Under the pieces are notes generated by a model. It searched no databases, had not been told where the DNA came from, and saw only the letters and a list, made by a program, of their open reading frames with translations. Positions 20,619 to 31,778 of a DNA stretch of 64,000 bases are shown one piece after another. The first letter of the stretch is position 1. Every line of letters starts with the position of its first letter. Source of the stretch: Ascochyta rabiei (taxonomy: Eukaryota; Ascomycota; Dothideomycetes; Pleosporales; Didymellaceae); contig NC_082405.1 of assembly GCF_004011695.2 (NCBI RefSeq), positions 2,541,001 to 2,605,000 of the forward strand, read 5' to 3'. The position numbers were made by a program, and so were the translations under genes.

Positions 20619-23251
20619 GGCGCCGTCGAGTGCGTCGAGTGCGTCGAGTGCATGCGCCCTCCTTTCGCTGTCATGTGATCTCGGCGCTGTATGGCTCGTC
20701 GTGGGTGGCTAGTCGTACAGCTGGTAGTGTACCTGGTCATCTGCAGCTGGTCGTGTAGCTGGTCGTGTGGCTGGCTGGTGGCACAGTTGGCGACGTCGTC
20801 TACCTCAGAGTACCGGTACCGGTAGGTCCAGCCGAGCTCCGTGCTCAACCTGCCTGTTTCAGCTGCTTCGAGCTCTGACAACCTGTACCTCCACCTCCAC
20901 CCAAGCACACTACGAGTGGCTAGCTCTGGGGTGCATTCCTGGGTCTCGTATCATCGAAGTGATGCCCTTCGATGGCAAGGTTCTCCAAGCGAAGCAAGGT
21001 CACAGCACCGTCTGGAGCAAAGACAGCCCCGAACCTTAGATTTACGACTGGCATCTTGTTTGCTCAAGCAAAATTCCCTGGAGTGTATCCTGATACCACA
21101 GAGACCAACAAGCGGCAGCGGACTGACGACAGCATCACTTCCCACAGTAGAAATTCCGCTTCTCAAATGGAAATGCAGACCCTCAGCGTCAATGCCATTT
21201 CTACGGTTGCACATTGCTTCATCTGACCAGGTATAGCACTCGTTCCACCCGATATTGAATTTCCAGCTCCATCCCTTCACACTTATCAGTCTCTACCCTT
21301 TTGTTATTTACAACACCCATCACTATCCGTGTTAATCCCCGATTATCCTTTTTTTTTTCACGTAGCATCAGACTTCTCGTCAACTTATGGTCTGTCTATT
21401 TCCTCCTTTATGGCGTCCCGGTACAGACCGATCATACGACTATGATCTTGTATTCACGGCTTATGAGCAGACAATACCCGAATCTTTGTCTCAGCGATGA
21501 CCAAAATTCACAGAGTTAGGTATGGATCGTTCCTTGGGTATATCTTCCTGTTTTTCCATTTCAATCTCAATTTCAACTTCAAGTCCACTCGACCCTCACT
21601 ACCGAAATGATGACTACCACGGGCAACACATGCTTGAGACACTTGTCAATGAACGTGTTACGTTCTCTTTACGAGAAAGCTTCTTCAGATCACCAAGACC
21701 TCATTTGCCCTTCACCCTCTCTAGTCACCAGGTCGTCTGGTAATGGCTAGAGATGCCTATGCTAATCAGGTTGCGCCGTCTCCACCAGGCCACCAGGCTC
21801 GACATCGTCGAGTCCCGGAGTACATTTTGCAGCCATGCATCTCTTTTGAAAAACCTCTACTACTGCAACATCATCCACTAAAGTCAGTAAGAAACGTTTT
21901 CATTACCTTCCACTGCCTGTGTTCACAGAGCCCTCTACTGATGGGTAGGCGAGAGTACTTATCCCGCATCGTGACCATGGACAGGATGTTTCCTCTGCTG
22001 CGGCAATGCATGATCTTTCCAGTGCGACTTGATGTTCTAGCTGCAGCGCGTCTCGCCCTTCTTCCCGAATATGCAGAGGTATAAGGATCGAATGGTCAAA
22101 TATGTCAATCGATTTCCGGTCGAAATCACAGAAAATAGAGAAACAATATTTGGTCGATCAGCGAGGTGGAACATGAGCGCTGCTACCATGTGGCTCCCTT
22201 GCGCGCCCTACGCCGACACATTATTCTCGCTACAGAATCGGCATATTTGCAGGCAGGCCAGAGACGATCAAAATCTTTAACACAGTCTTCTTTACACCAG
22301 CGGATGCGCTCTGTGCTCTCGTATGTTCCGGCGCGTATATTTACCGCCTGAAAATCCGGTTGTGGCCTCACCATCTCACAGGGCTACGACAGGACCTCTT
22401 CCTAAGAAAACGACTGACACTGTTCATCTCATGCTGATCTTTTCTGCCTGTTGCATGCCAAAGACTTCAACCCCTGGCTTGTCACTGGATTGAAATACTC
22501 GAATCTGTGACGCAGGCCTGGAGTCTTTTCCGTAGCTTAGTCGTTCACGACCCCTTTCGCAGATCCTTCCTGCAGGGCAACCTGCAATTAGCATCGGCAA
22601 ACTGCACAAGATGACCGTTAATTTTGAAGAAATTCTAGAAGAAGATCAAGCCAACATGTCCACATCCGCTGAATCCAGTTGACCAAAATGTACGCGGACC
22701 ATACCTACGGCCTATCAGAGCGCTGGAATGCCTAGCCAGGCCCTCATTGACAACCGTGAGCTCAACCGGTGCTGAGATTGGTGTGGCTAGTGTTCAGGTT
22801 GTGGTAACGGTCCGCCATACCTCCCCAAACCAAATACGATGACGAGATTTAGTCCAAATCTGGCCGCTTTTTCCGCACCCTTTGGTTCAACAAGTGCGGT
22901 AAGCGAGCAACAAGCCTCGCCCAGAAGGCCCTAGACTCACTCTGCGAAAATCCACAGTAACACGGACGACATGTGGCTTTGAATAGCGGCGTGACCATCC
23001 CCTACCATTGAACCATAATAGCCAGTTGCGACAAGCTCTGATTCGCTGCAGAATTCGTTACAGCAAGACTCGCGAGGCTTCCTGAGCCCAGAGTGACAGC
23101 CGTTCTGAATAAGGTTCAGGAAATGTTTCAAGAACCTGATGTTCAAGGAGTCCGTGTTTTTCTTTTCAAAAAGCGATGGCTACTGCCACTGATCCTTGAC
23201 CTTCGTTTGACTCCATTGGGAAATTTCCATCGGGAACAAGTCCTGTTCAAC
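20619..23251. other. Gene-poor region, no supported gene
   Basis: The SEC5 leader includes three GTCGAGTGC copies (about 20625-20651) and GGTCGTGT/GGTAGTGT-like repeats (20720-20785). The rest, up to the CFEM receptor, has only short open frames on both strands with no recognisable family. It could hold long leader sequence or decayed DNA. Confidence 0.5.
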
Positions 23252-25090
23252 ATGGGCGTACGTTCGCTGGTCGTCTTGCTCCTGTGGCTGTTTGCATTCT
23301 TCAGTGTTGAGGTCTGTGGATCGAGAGTAGACTCGAGGGAATCCACAATTGCATATATTCCAGCATGCGGTGTACGTTGAATGTTCTCGATATCTCAAAA
23401 GCCCTCAGCTGACCTTTTTATAGCTTCGATGTCTCTTCCTCGAGCTTCCAGCAAGTGGTTGCGCGCCTACAGACCTTGCGTGTTTTTGTTCCAATGAGCC
23501 GCTCGAATACGCCTTGGCCGCATGCTTGCTTGTGAACTGCACTATGCAGGACTCATTAGGTATATTCAGGGTCGAGGCTCTGCACACACTCTCTCTCAGA
23601 AGCTGACAACTTCTCAGAAACATCGCGAGTACAAGCGGACCTCTGCAATCTATCAAACGATTCCAAGACCCAAGAGGTGATCTTGTACACAAGCATTGTG
23701 TATTCGATTGCTTTCTTGTCTGTAGCTTTGAGGATATGCGGTAAGGCAGTATCGAAGAGACTGGCTTGGGACGATGTGATGGTTGTGGCAGCCCTACTTC
23801 TGACAGCGTTACCGCTGGGATTCGTTCTTGACATGACCAAGAAAGGTTTTGGCGAGCATCTGTGGAATCTCGAGGACAACAAACTATCTCCAATCTTGCG
23901 CAACTGTAGGGTTCCCCCTCCTCTTTCTTTGGTCGCACTGACAGGTCTAGTGTACATCTCATGGTCTACGTACATCATCATCCTTTGTATGATCAAGATC
24001 TCCCTAGTCCTATTCTATCTTGAGATCTTCAAAGCACGCAGATTCCAGATCACCGCCTACGTCTTCATCGGTTTTATGGTTGCCAACAGTTTCGCCATCT
24101 TTTGTGTCACCATCCTTGCCTGCAATCCGATACCTTCTTTCTGGAACCGGAACATTAAGGGTAAATGCATTGACATTCAGGCGGGTGCCTATGCCAATTC
24201 AGCTTCTGCCATCATACAGGACGTCATTCTGTTGATACTGCCATTGGCCTTCGTCAAGCATCTTCAAATGAGACGCTCTCGTAAGGTTGCTGTGGGTTTT
24301 ATGTTCTGCATTGGTACTTTGTAAGTCACTGCAAAACCTGGCCAACATGACCTACACTAATGTTCATAGCGGAGTTATCGCTACCCTCATGCGGTTGCCT
24401 TCCCTCAGTACGTTCCAAATTTCGATCGATCCTTCTTGGGATTACGTGCCAATCACCATTTGGACTGAGCTCGAGCTGGCTGCTGGCTTTCTATGTGTAT
24501 CCTTGCCCTCCATTCGGATACTGTTAGTCAGGCTGCTCCCCAAGCGGGTTAAGGAATTCTTCTTGAACATCACACAGTCGTCGCGAAGTAAGAGCAACCC
24601 TACACCGCAACATGCGATGCCTGTTGAACAGCGGTCATGGAGAAAAAACTCCTCGTGGTTCGACATATCTATAGACAGCACAAAGTCCTCGGACTACAGC
24701 AGCAAAGGTATGGAGCCGTTGACGTTAGGATCAGGTGTGCGAGGAAGCGTCATGAGCGCATTTTGGAACCGCACTCCGAGCCAACCGTCACAATTGTGGC
24801 ATCTGCGAAGTGGGTCCCGACGGCTGGAGTCTGCTATGAGCAACTACAGCGAACTAAATCTTGCTGTGACTAGCCCTCCGTACCAAGAAAAGAGAAACGG
24901 AGAGCAGTTAGAGCTGTCGGACGTGCCGAAATCACATCGTTACTGGAGTGGCAGTAGCAATGATGGCAACATCACAGCTCTTCCTCAGATCGGTTGCATC
25001 CCAGAAGGATCATTCTCAGAAACCAACTTGATGAGAGAGCACCGAGGACTGAGTGTACAAAGGTCACGCCATGAGCAAGGAATGGTATAA
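23252..25090 (+). CDS. Pth11-like receptor: CFEM domain plus seven-helix rhodopsin-type domain
   Basis: Exons 23252-23371, 23424-23559, 23618-24320 and 24370-25090; introns 52, 58 and 49 nt; 1680 nt, 559 aa. Residues 1-23 are a signal peptide. The CFEM module (about 36-95) has all eight cysteines (39, 43, 53, 60, 62, 74, 79, 95) and an Asp at 57, at the position that binds haem iron in characterised CFEM proteins. Next come seven hydrophobic helices of the fungal rhodopsin-like domain (for example LAWDDVMVVAALLLTALPLG, STYIIILCMIKISLVLFYLE), then a cytosolic Ser-rich tail of about 220 residues. The family includes Pth11 of rice-blast fungus, which senses host surface cues. Ligand unknown here. 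A 39-nt stretch around 23908-23946 resembles an intron but is very short; it is kept as coding. Confidence 0.88.
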
Positions 25091-25651
25091 CTTACGCAGC
25101 GAATACATTATAGGTCAATGATAATACTCAGACACTCAACTATGCTTGAGATGCCAAGGCGTTCTTTCAGTATTGCATCTCGCCCAAACAGCCAGACCGT
25201 TGTGGCACTTTGCAGCTATCATCTATCGATGATAAAAGTATCAATGGGCAATACAGGAATAAGGTCAATACCTACCCTCGAACGGTCGACTCTCCACTAG
25301 CACAGCTGTCTATGTTACAGTAGGGTTGTCACCAGATAAGATTCCTTCTTTCAGTATTGAGAAGACCGTTGCTTCGATCATTACGGTTTGTATCCACGTC
25401 AAGACACACAGCCTTATGTCTGAAATGCTGGACTGGACTGTATGCGATCGTTGGACTGACAATAGTTAGAATGATTATACAAAAGGCTCATCCAACCGTT
25501 CCTGTCACAAATGACCATAGGACGTTGAAAACAGGGCTTTCCATTCGCTCAACCCTGTTTAAGCAGCATACTGGCAGAGAAGTTGTTAGGTGGGTGATCA
25601 TTAGCGAATACCCGCTGTTGTATGTTTTTTTATCAGATCTCTCCTCTACAC
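25091..25651. other. Intergenic, nothing recognised
   Basis: Between the CFEM receptor and the decayed zinc-cluster gene, tail to tail. No coding signal. Confidence 0.5.
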
Positions 25652-27094
25652 TCAACAACACACGGTTTGCAGGTATTCTTGGCTGTGAGCACTCCCTTCT
25701 TTATCTCTCACAAATGTTGTTGTATGTTTGCAAGCGTGTGGACTATGGCGCCTCACCCGTGCCCAGGTTGAGTACAAGCTATTTATGAGGGTTCCATGCA
25801 ATGCACTCCATGGACTTTCAAGCCATCTACTCCATCCAATACCAAGATGTTCCACAACAAGTTGAGCCACGTGTTTTCCAGCGTCTTTCACTTGTCGCAA
25901 ATGTCGTCCGTAGTGCAGCATTTCTGCATAGTAGGCAAAGATTATTAAAGCCTCTGGTCGCATATCAGAGAGTGAAGTCGCAAATTCAGCCGTGATTAAC
26001 ATACTCCATGAATAAAAGATCTGGTATGAGTTCGTCTTATCTCTCTCCGCAGTCACTGCGTCCAAGCCAACCTGCAAATATCGCAATGCAGGTCGACATG
26101 CTTCTTTCTCTTCCTGCAGGAGCTCAACCGATCCCTCTAACATCTCTCTGGAAAGCTAGCAGTGGTAACCTTAGGCTCCCGTGAAGTAAGTCCCAAGCTC
26201 AGGGATAATACGGCTTCAAGCTCCGACTCCACGAGAAATGGCCATGTGGTCTTTGCGATCGTGTAGATTCACCTGTGCGTCTCAGTACACTGACAGTAGT
26301 GTGCAACAAAGGCATCGAGCCTCTGGGGACATTCATTGAAAGCACATCCGCCAAGGTATGATGACTTAGAATAGATGCAAAGAGCAGGATGATGAGGAAT
26401 TGGACTGATCAACGTCAAAACTGGAGGCATTGTAAGTGGCGTTGAAAAGAGAAACAGCTCCAGTCTGTAGAGCTACAGCCTGACGACGAAAAAAAGTTGA
26501 ACGCTCAGATTGCTCGTAAGCCAGGTGCCGGGAAGAGAATGGTAGCAGCTGGTGCATCAGCGCTGGAGAGTTGAGACTGGTGGTCAAGGCGAGCATCAAG
26601 CCCGAAGGTCGGCAATCTTCGATACTGACTGCGAGATTGAACATTTCTTTTTCTAAATCAGGTGGACAATAAGCTCCATGTGGTCTAGGTTGACAATGCC
26701 ATCCGCTTTCAGAGATGTCTTGTTGTGCGGTAGATTAGGCGGGCAGGCAGTTGCAGTGTAGATTGAGCCGTTTGTTCAGATATTGCACTAGACCCGCTGC
26801 CAGCCGAACTCTGAATTTCAGAATGTGTAGGTGATCTGCTGGTCATAGCTGATTTGTGAGGATTAAAGCTGCACTCGCGTCCTGAGTTTACGCAAAGCCT
26901 ACATAAATGGCGCGCCTCATCGCACTGTCGGAAGATTAGTTAACCTGAGGGACTAAGAGATGTTGCACTAACGCTCTTGTGTCGTCGTCGGCTGTGATTT
27001 CCGGTCAGACAAAAGAATGTTACGGATTGTAAGAACGGCAGACTTACCACCGTACGCAATTGCTGCGTGATTTCTTGTGGCTCCATCGCAACAT
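25652..27094 (-). pseudogene. Decayed Zn(II)2Cys6 transcription factor gene
   Basis: Pieces of a fungal zinc-cluster regulator follow one another in correct order on the minus strand but in different frames. They are: a start-like MLRWSHKKSRSNC (ATG 27094); the second half of the Zn2Cys6 cluster, CDEARHLCRLC and GRECSF (about 26850-26925); NLDHMEL (about 26665-26690); SPALMHQLLPFSSRHLAYEQ and LQTGAVSLFNA (26430-26560); FVAHYCQCTETHR then WPFLVESELEAVL (26205-26320); and the typical C-terminal block RPEALIIFAYYAEMLHYGRH (about 25915-25975). Frame changes occur near 26740, 26658, 26395 and 26155, and stops interrupt at about 26265 and 26140. The first half of the zinc cluster is damaged. It lies tail to tail with the CFEM receptor gene. 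Confidence 0.75.
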
Positions 27095-28579
27095 GGCGAT
27101 ACGCGTATTATATGCCAGCAAAATCCAAACGCAATGACGAGTGAAGTGAGCAGAGATCTGGTGGTGCTCGCGCTGGTGTTGACGTTCTTGCTTATGTAGC
27201 ACGCGTGTTGGATGCCTATACCTGTGTTGGCCCGAAGCTTATTGATCCTGCTGGATCTTTGCCCTTTCAGGGAGTAATCGGGAGTCCAAATTGTAAGTAA
27301 AAATAAGAAATATCTATGTATCTGTGGTTTACAGCTTCTTCCAGCAACGTCGCTCGCTGATACATTTGCTCTTTTGTGACCACCAGAACGGACAAGACCG
27401 TCTTTACCATATCGCACTCACTTCAAATCTCAAATATGGTTGTACCAGAGAAATGTCTGGGCATATTCTACTTGTCGTGTTTCCTCATTTGGTATCCGAG
27501 CAAAATCCAAAGTCCTGTCAACGCATCAATAGAGCTCACTGATAATCCAATGAACCCTACTCCTCGGTATCCAGGAGAACTCTGCAGAGTGCAGCTTGAA
27601 TCAATATGAAACCATTCAACGGGATTGCAGCGCAAAAGCCGTACGCTCGTATCAGGTATGTTTCTTGTTGTAGGCTTCCTAACTTAATTGGCAACGCACA
27701 AACTGAAGGTTCTTGGGGAAAGAACGTACATTTGAACTCCGACATCGATTCACATACTCTCCAAGTGGGATAAGATACACAACCACAGGCTCTGCGTTCA
27801 GTCCCTCTCCTACTAGCATGCTTGCATCAAGTCAAACATTCCGCTCTTGTGCATAGAGTACCAACTCTAATGTATCTTTTCTCAGGAGAACCATGCCTGA
27901 ATATATGTGGCCTGGTACCGATCGTGCATTTTGCCTGAAGGAACTGAGAATGCAGCCAGACTCAAATGTCAGCATCAGCAATCGCTGATCCAGACAAGCT
28001 GAAGACCCGCGCTTACCGTTGTTCGATACAATTGTTGGCACCAAACTGCGCTATGTCGATCAACACTAAAAGCCGTTTCAACGCGAGTATCGAGGTATGC
28101 ACAGTAGAGCACAACGTTGGAAGTTCTGCACTCAATAAGCGCTTCGAATGAAGAGCAGTTGATGGGGATGCAACTGAATACGGATATATGCCGTTTACCA
28201 CCATTAGTGAAGAAGAGTACAAGAGACTTATTGTTGCGGGACAGTTGTTTGTTGTGATAAACCTTCCACAAGCAAGATCCAGAATCATAGCACGGCTGCC
28301 GAAGGCCTGGAGCGAATGCTGACCTACTGAGCCACGCGTCATATTACGACCAGCTTTACATCCGCTATTGTGTGCAAATTTCACAGCATGCTGCGCGGGC
28401 ACCACGATGTTAGCGTGTTCTCCGGGACGCATTCGCGGTTGGTGTACATAGCCACAAGGGTCCGCCACAAGGGTCATTTTGGCAGGCAACCATGTCACGC
28501 TTAAGTACAGATTTGAGACTTCGCGGTTGGTTTCCAATAGACAATCTTTCGATATTCTCGGCATTCGTAACCAGAAAAG
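27095..28579. other. Gene-poor region
   Basis: Short open frames on both strands only. No family, repeat or RNA gene recognised. Flanked by two pseudogenes, so it may be decayed DNA as well. Confidence 0.4.
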
Positions 28580-29377
28580 ATGCACGGCATTGCAAGCCGT
28601 CGCAAAGCTTGCGAGGATACCGGTACACTTCGAGGAGCGCCGACCATTGCCGCAGCTGCCGCGGGTCGAGGCGGCAGCACCCTTATCCCAGCGCAAATAC
28701 CTCCTCTTGACAAATTACGACTGCTATGTCCAGGGTTCCCTCGCAAGCCTATAGAAGTTCACAACGGCGACGCCTTCGCCCTTGCGCAGACTCTAGGTTC
28801 TACTTACGGCAAGGTTGGCGTATTGAACTTGGCCAGCGATCGAGAGCCTGGCGGTGGCTGACGCTACACATTGTCAGGCACTTTGCTACTCGTCGACACT
28901 GTATGGCACACTGAACCGTGCTTGGTATCCGTTCCGAACACAGGAAATGGAAGCTGTGCCGGCATCATGTTCCCAGATGTCGTGGTGTTCAAGGACACTC
29001 TAAACCGCAATCTTGTCGACTTGTCAATTGAGCAGCGACATTTCGTGGATGTTATCACTGTGACTGCGCCGTGCCGCCCGAAGCTTACAGACGACGAAAA
29101 GGGCTTTGCAGCTGAACTTGACCTGCAAGACTTACGAGAGAAGATCTTGTTGATATTGAGGCTAGCAGCCGTCAACAGTGTGACGAACCTGGTGCTTGGG
29201 GCCATGGGCTGCGGTGCTTATCGATGTCTACCGCGCGCTGCCGCTTGCGAGATGAAAACGGCGCTCGAAAAGGAAGAGTTTAGCGGTTGGTTTGAGACGA
29301 CTTCCTTTGCAGTATACGTTGCTGGGTCTTCCGGCAAACACAACTTTGATATTTTCAAGGTGTTCGACAATCCTTAG
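28580..29377 (+). pseudogene. Decayed microbial-type PARG / macro-fold protein (TIGR02452, DUF2263 type)
   Basis: Clear resemblance to the fungal branch of microbial poly(ADP-ribose) glycohydrolases. Conserved blocks are IEVHNGDAFALAQTL, VGVLNLASDREPGGG, ALCYSSTLYGTLN (in another frame, about 28878-28917), CAGIMFPDVVVFKDTLNRN, VITVTAPCRPKLTDDE, LVLGAMGCGAYRC and WFETTSFAVYVAG. Lesions: a TGA at 28859-28861 straight after the GGG loop, where a Trp is usual; a short deletion near 28877 that removes the codons between YTLS and ALCYSS, which normally include the catalytic Gln-Glu-Glu; and a one-base deletion near 28930-28936. The N-terminal start (ATG 28580) is uncertain. The enzyme would remove ADP-ribose from proteins; this copy should be inactive. 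Confidence 0.8.
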
Positions 29378-30261
29378 TACGCTACTTGAAAGAAGGAAGT
29401 ATGCATTAGTGAGGCTTTCAAAGAGTATAACAACCAGACCTGGTGGTTGACCGCTGGTTATTGTTTTGCGCCTAATACACCAAACCAAAGTCTTTTCGTT
29501 CTCAGTGCGATGACGGACAACTATTGGGCCCTGCAAATCACGATGCTGTGATTTTATATGGTATCCTAAACGTAGATACGAGCGTTGATGCAGCCTTCCA
29601 GATCAAATCATCAATAATTGCATCTCGATGTACCGTCACAAGTATCGATTGTCTGACATGAAAGTGACTACTGCGGATCGCAGTTACCAAAAAAAAACTG
29701 AGATGAAGCCAACCGCTTAAGTTTAGTAGTAATGACGGGCATCAAGAAGAATTCCCAGTCTGTAGCCGAATGCTAAAGCACCTTGTCAATACCATGAATA
29801 TCAATTCTACATGGCGACATCAAAACATCCTGAATGCACACCTGCAGTATAGAATACAAGTCTTTGATGTAATAAGCATCACTCTGAGACCAGCAAAGTG
29901 AATTGTACACAAATCCTCAGATTTACGAATGCAGGGCTCTTGCGTTCGACTACGTCGATATGAGTGGTATTGCTCGTTCAGTACTGTTGTAGCATCTCTA
30001 AAGATCGACTATGCTTGTGTGAGGATTTGTTGCAAAGTACTCAAGCCCCATCTTGAGAAAGAATAGATTTGAACGTTCCAATAAGATAGCCATGCTGTAC
30101 AGTAACGGTATTTTTCTTCTTAGATAGCCGAGTAATCAAAACTCCCTGGGTATCTTCACAAAGGATCATAACCCCGCAGTGATGTCCAGGATGTTGTAAA
30201 GATTCCAGAAGTACAAATGCGTCTATGAGACTAGTTTTAGTAACCAAATGAAACAGTGAGT
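29378..30261. other. AT-rich intergenic region
   Basis: No coding frame or repeat recognised between the decayed PARG gene and the transporter. Confidence 0.5.
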
Positions 30262-31778
30262 TCATGACGAATTGGAGTTGTCAGCGCAACTCCAGGCAGC
30301 TGATCCGCCAGATGCGTTGTAGCTGTCGATAATGCCAACAATAGACCCATAGGTTCCAGCAATAGTTAGGAACCAACCTCCGATGATCATGAAAGCACAC
30401 CAGCCAACCATGAACATCCACTTTCCGGTCCTGGCATCGCGCCAGTGGTCATAGAGCCACATGCAACCCATAGGCTGAATCGACATCAAAGTACCGAGAA
30501 GAGCACCAACGAGCGAAACAAGTCCACCAAAAACAGGGATGGCGCTGGCAACGACGTAAGCGACAATAGCGTTACCGGCAGTACAGCTAATCCAGGTAAT
30601 CCAATGTGTTGGGGTGTTTCGAGTTAGATGTTGGGAGTTGCGGAGAATTCGCATGAAGAAGTACTTGGCCGCGAAATGTACAAACAAAGTGGTACTGACA
30701 AGCAGACCGGGCAAGGCGATGCCGTAACAGACTTTCTTCATGAGGTGTCCAGCGGATCCAAGAGCGGGAGAAGACACGTAAGACCCGCAATAGTAGTAGA
30801 CTACACACCCAATGGCGATGTAAACTGCAGTCATGGTACCCTGGCAGACAATGAGAGCTTTGGTGTAATGCCGGGGCTCGCGCATCTCAGACACGATGTT
30901 GAAGAAAGCTGGAGTTCCTGCGTAGGCGAAAACAATGGACGAGATCGATGCGAATGCGTCGGCTGCCGTGGGAGAGCCAAATAATTCGTAATCAGAGTGG
31001 AAAGGTCCAGGGGTTGGAGGCGCGTCAGCTGGACGATCTTGAACACCAACTGATACTGTCAAGATCAAGACTGTCTGAGGATTAACAACCACCCTTACAA
31101 ACCAGAAATAGTGTCAGGTAACTCACTTGAGCTGAGGATACTAACTACACCAATCCAGGCGAGCCAGGAAATCTTTCCCAAAGTCTGAATGCTGCCAAGA
31201 CAAAACCCAGCAATAGCGGCGACAGCAACAAAGATGGCGGTGCAAGCACCGTGGGACGAAAGAGCGTTTAGCGCGGTGGAGATACCCAACATTCCAGAGC
31301 CTGCGACAAAGATCCAGTAGAGCGCGAATGTAATGCCGAATACCTCGTAACCAACGCGACCAAACAGCTTACGACCAACGTCGTCAATGCCGTATACGTC
31401 CGGATGGCGCAATTTGAAGACCCCGATAATGTAGTTGGACCAACTCGTCATTGCAGCGATGATCAAGATAACAATCACACCAGGAATCAAGCCAAGGCTA
31501 TGGAAGACCGATGGGATAGACAGGACGCCAAGGCCAATTTGTGTTTTTAGCATCAGTACAGCTGTTCCTTTCCAGCCAACCTGCTGACGTTAGTTCATGG
31601 AGGCAGTCAAGCGATGCCCTTGACGTACAGCACGGTAGTTTGGACCATCTTCATTTATTTCTCCGAAGACAGCATCGGTGATGGACGCGCGGCGATGAGT
31701 CCCCTGCGCAAAGGAGGTAGTAGTATGAATGCCGTTGTCATCATAGGGCTGCTTCTCAGGATCTTTGAAGTCGGCCAT
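30262..31778 (-). CDS. Amino-acid permease, AAAP family (Neurospora Mtr-like)
   Basis: Exons 31778-31629, 31580-31127 and 31070-30262; introns 48 nt (GTACGT, CTAAC, CAGCAG) and 56 nt (GTGAGT, GACAG). 1413 nt, 470 aa. ATG at 31778-31776. After a hydrophilic N-terminus (DAVFGEINEDGPNYRAVGW) come about 11 hydrophobic helices. Family hallmarks are TQIGLGVLSIPSVFHSLG at the first helix, GIDDVGRKLFGRVGYEVFG, LYWIFVAGSGMLGIS, FAYAGTPAFFNIVSEMR, CVVYYYCGSYVSSPALGSAG and FGGLVSLVGALLGTLM. Close in pattern to Neurospora Mtr, which imports neutral aliphatic and aromatic amino acids by proton coupling. The joined splice sites restore the family motif exactly at both introns. Exact substrates are inferred. 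Confidence 0.93.
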
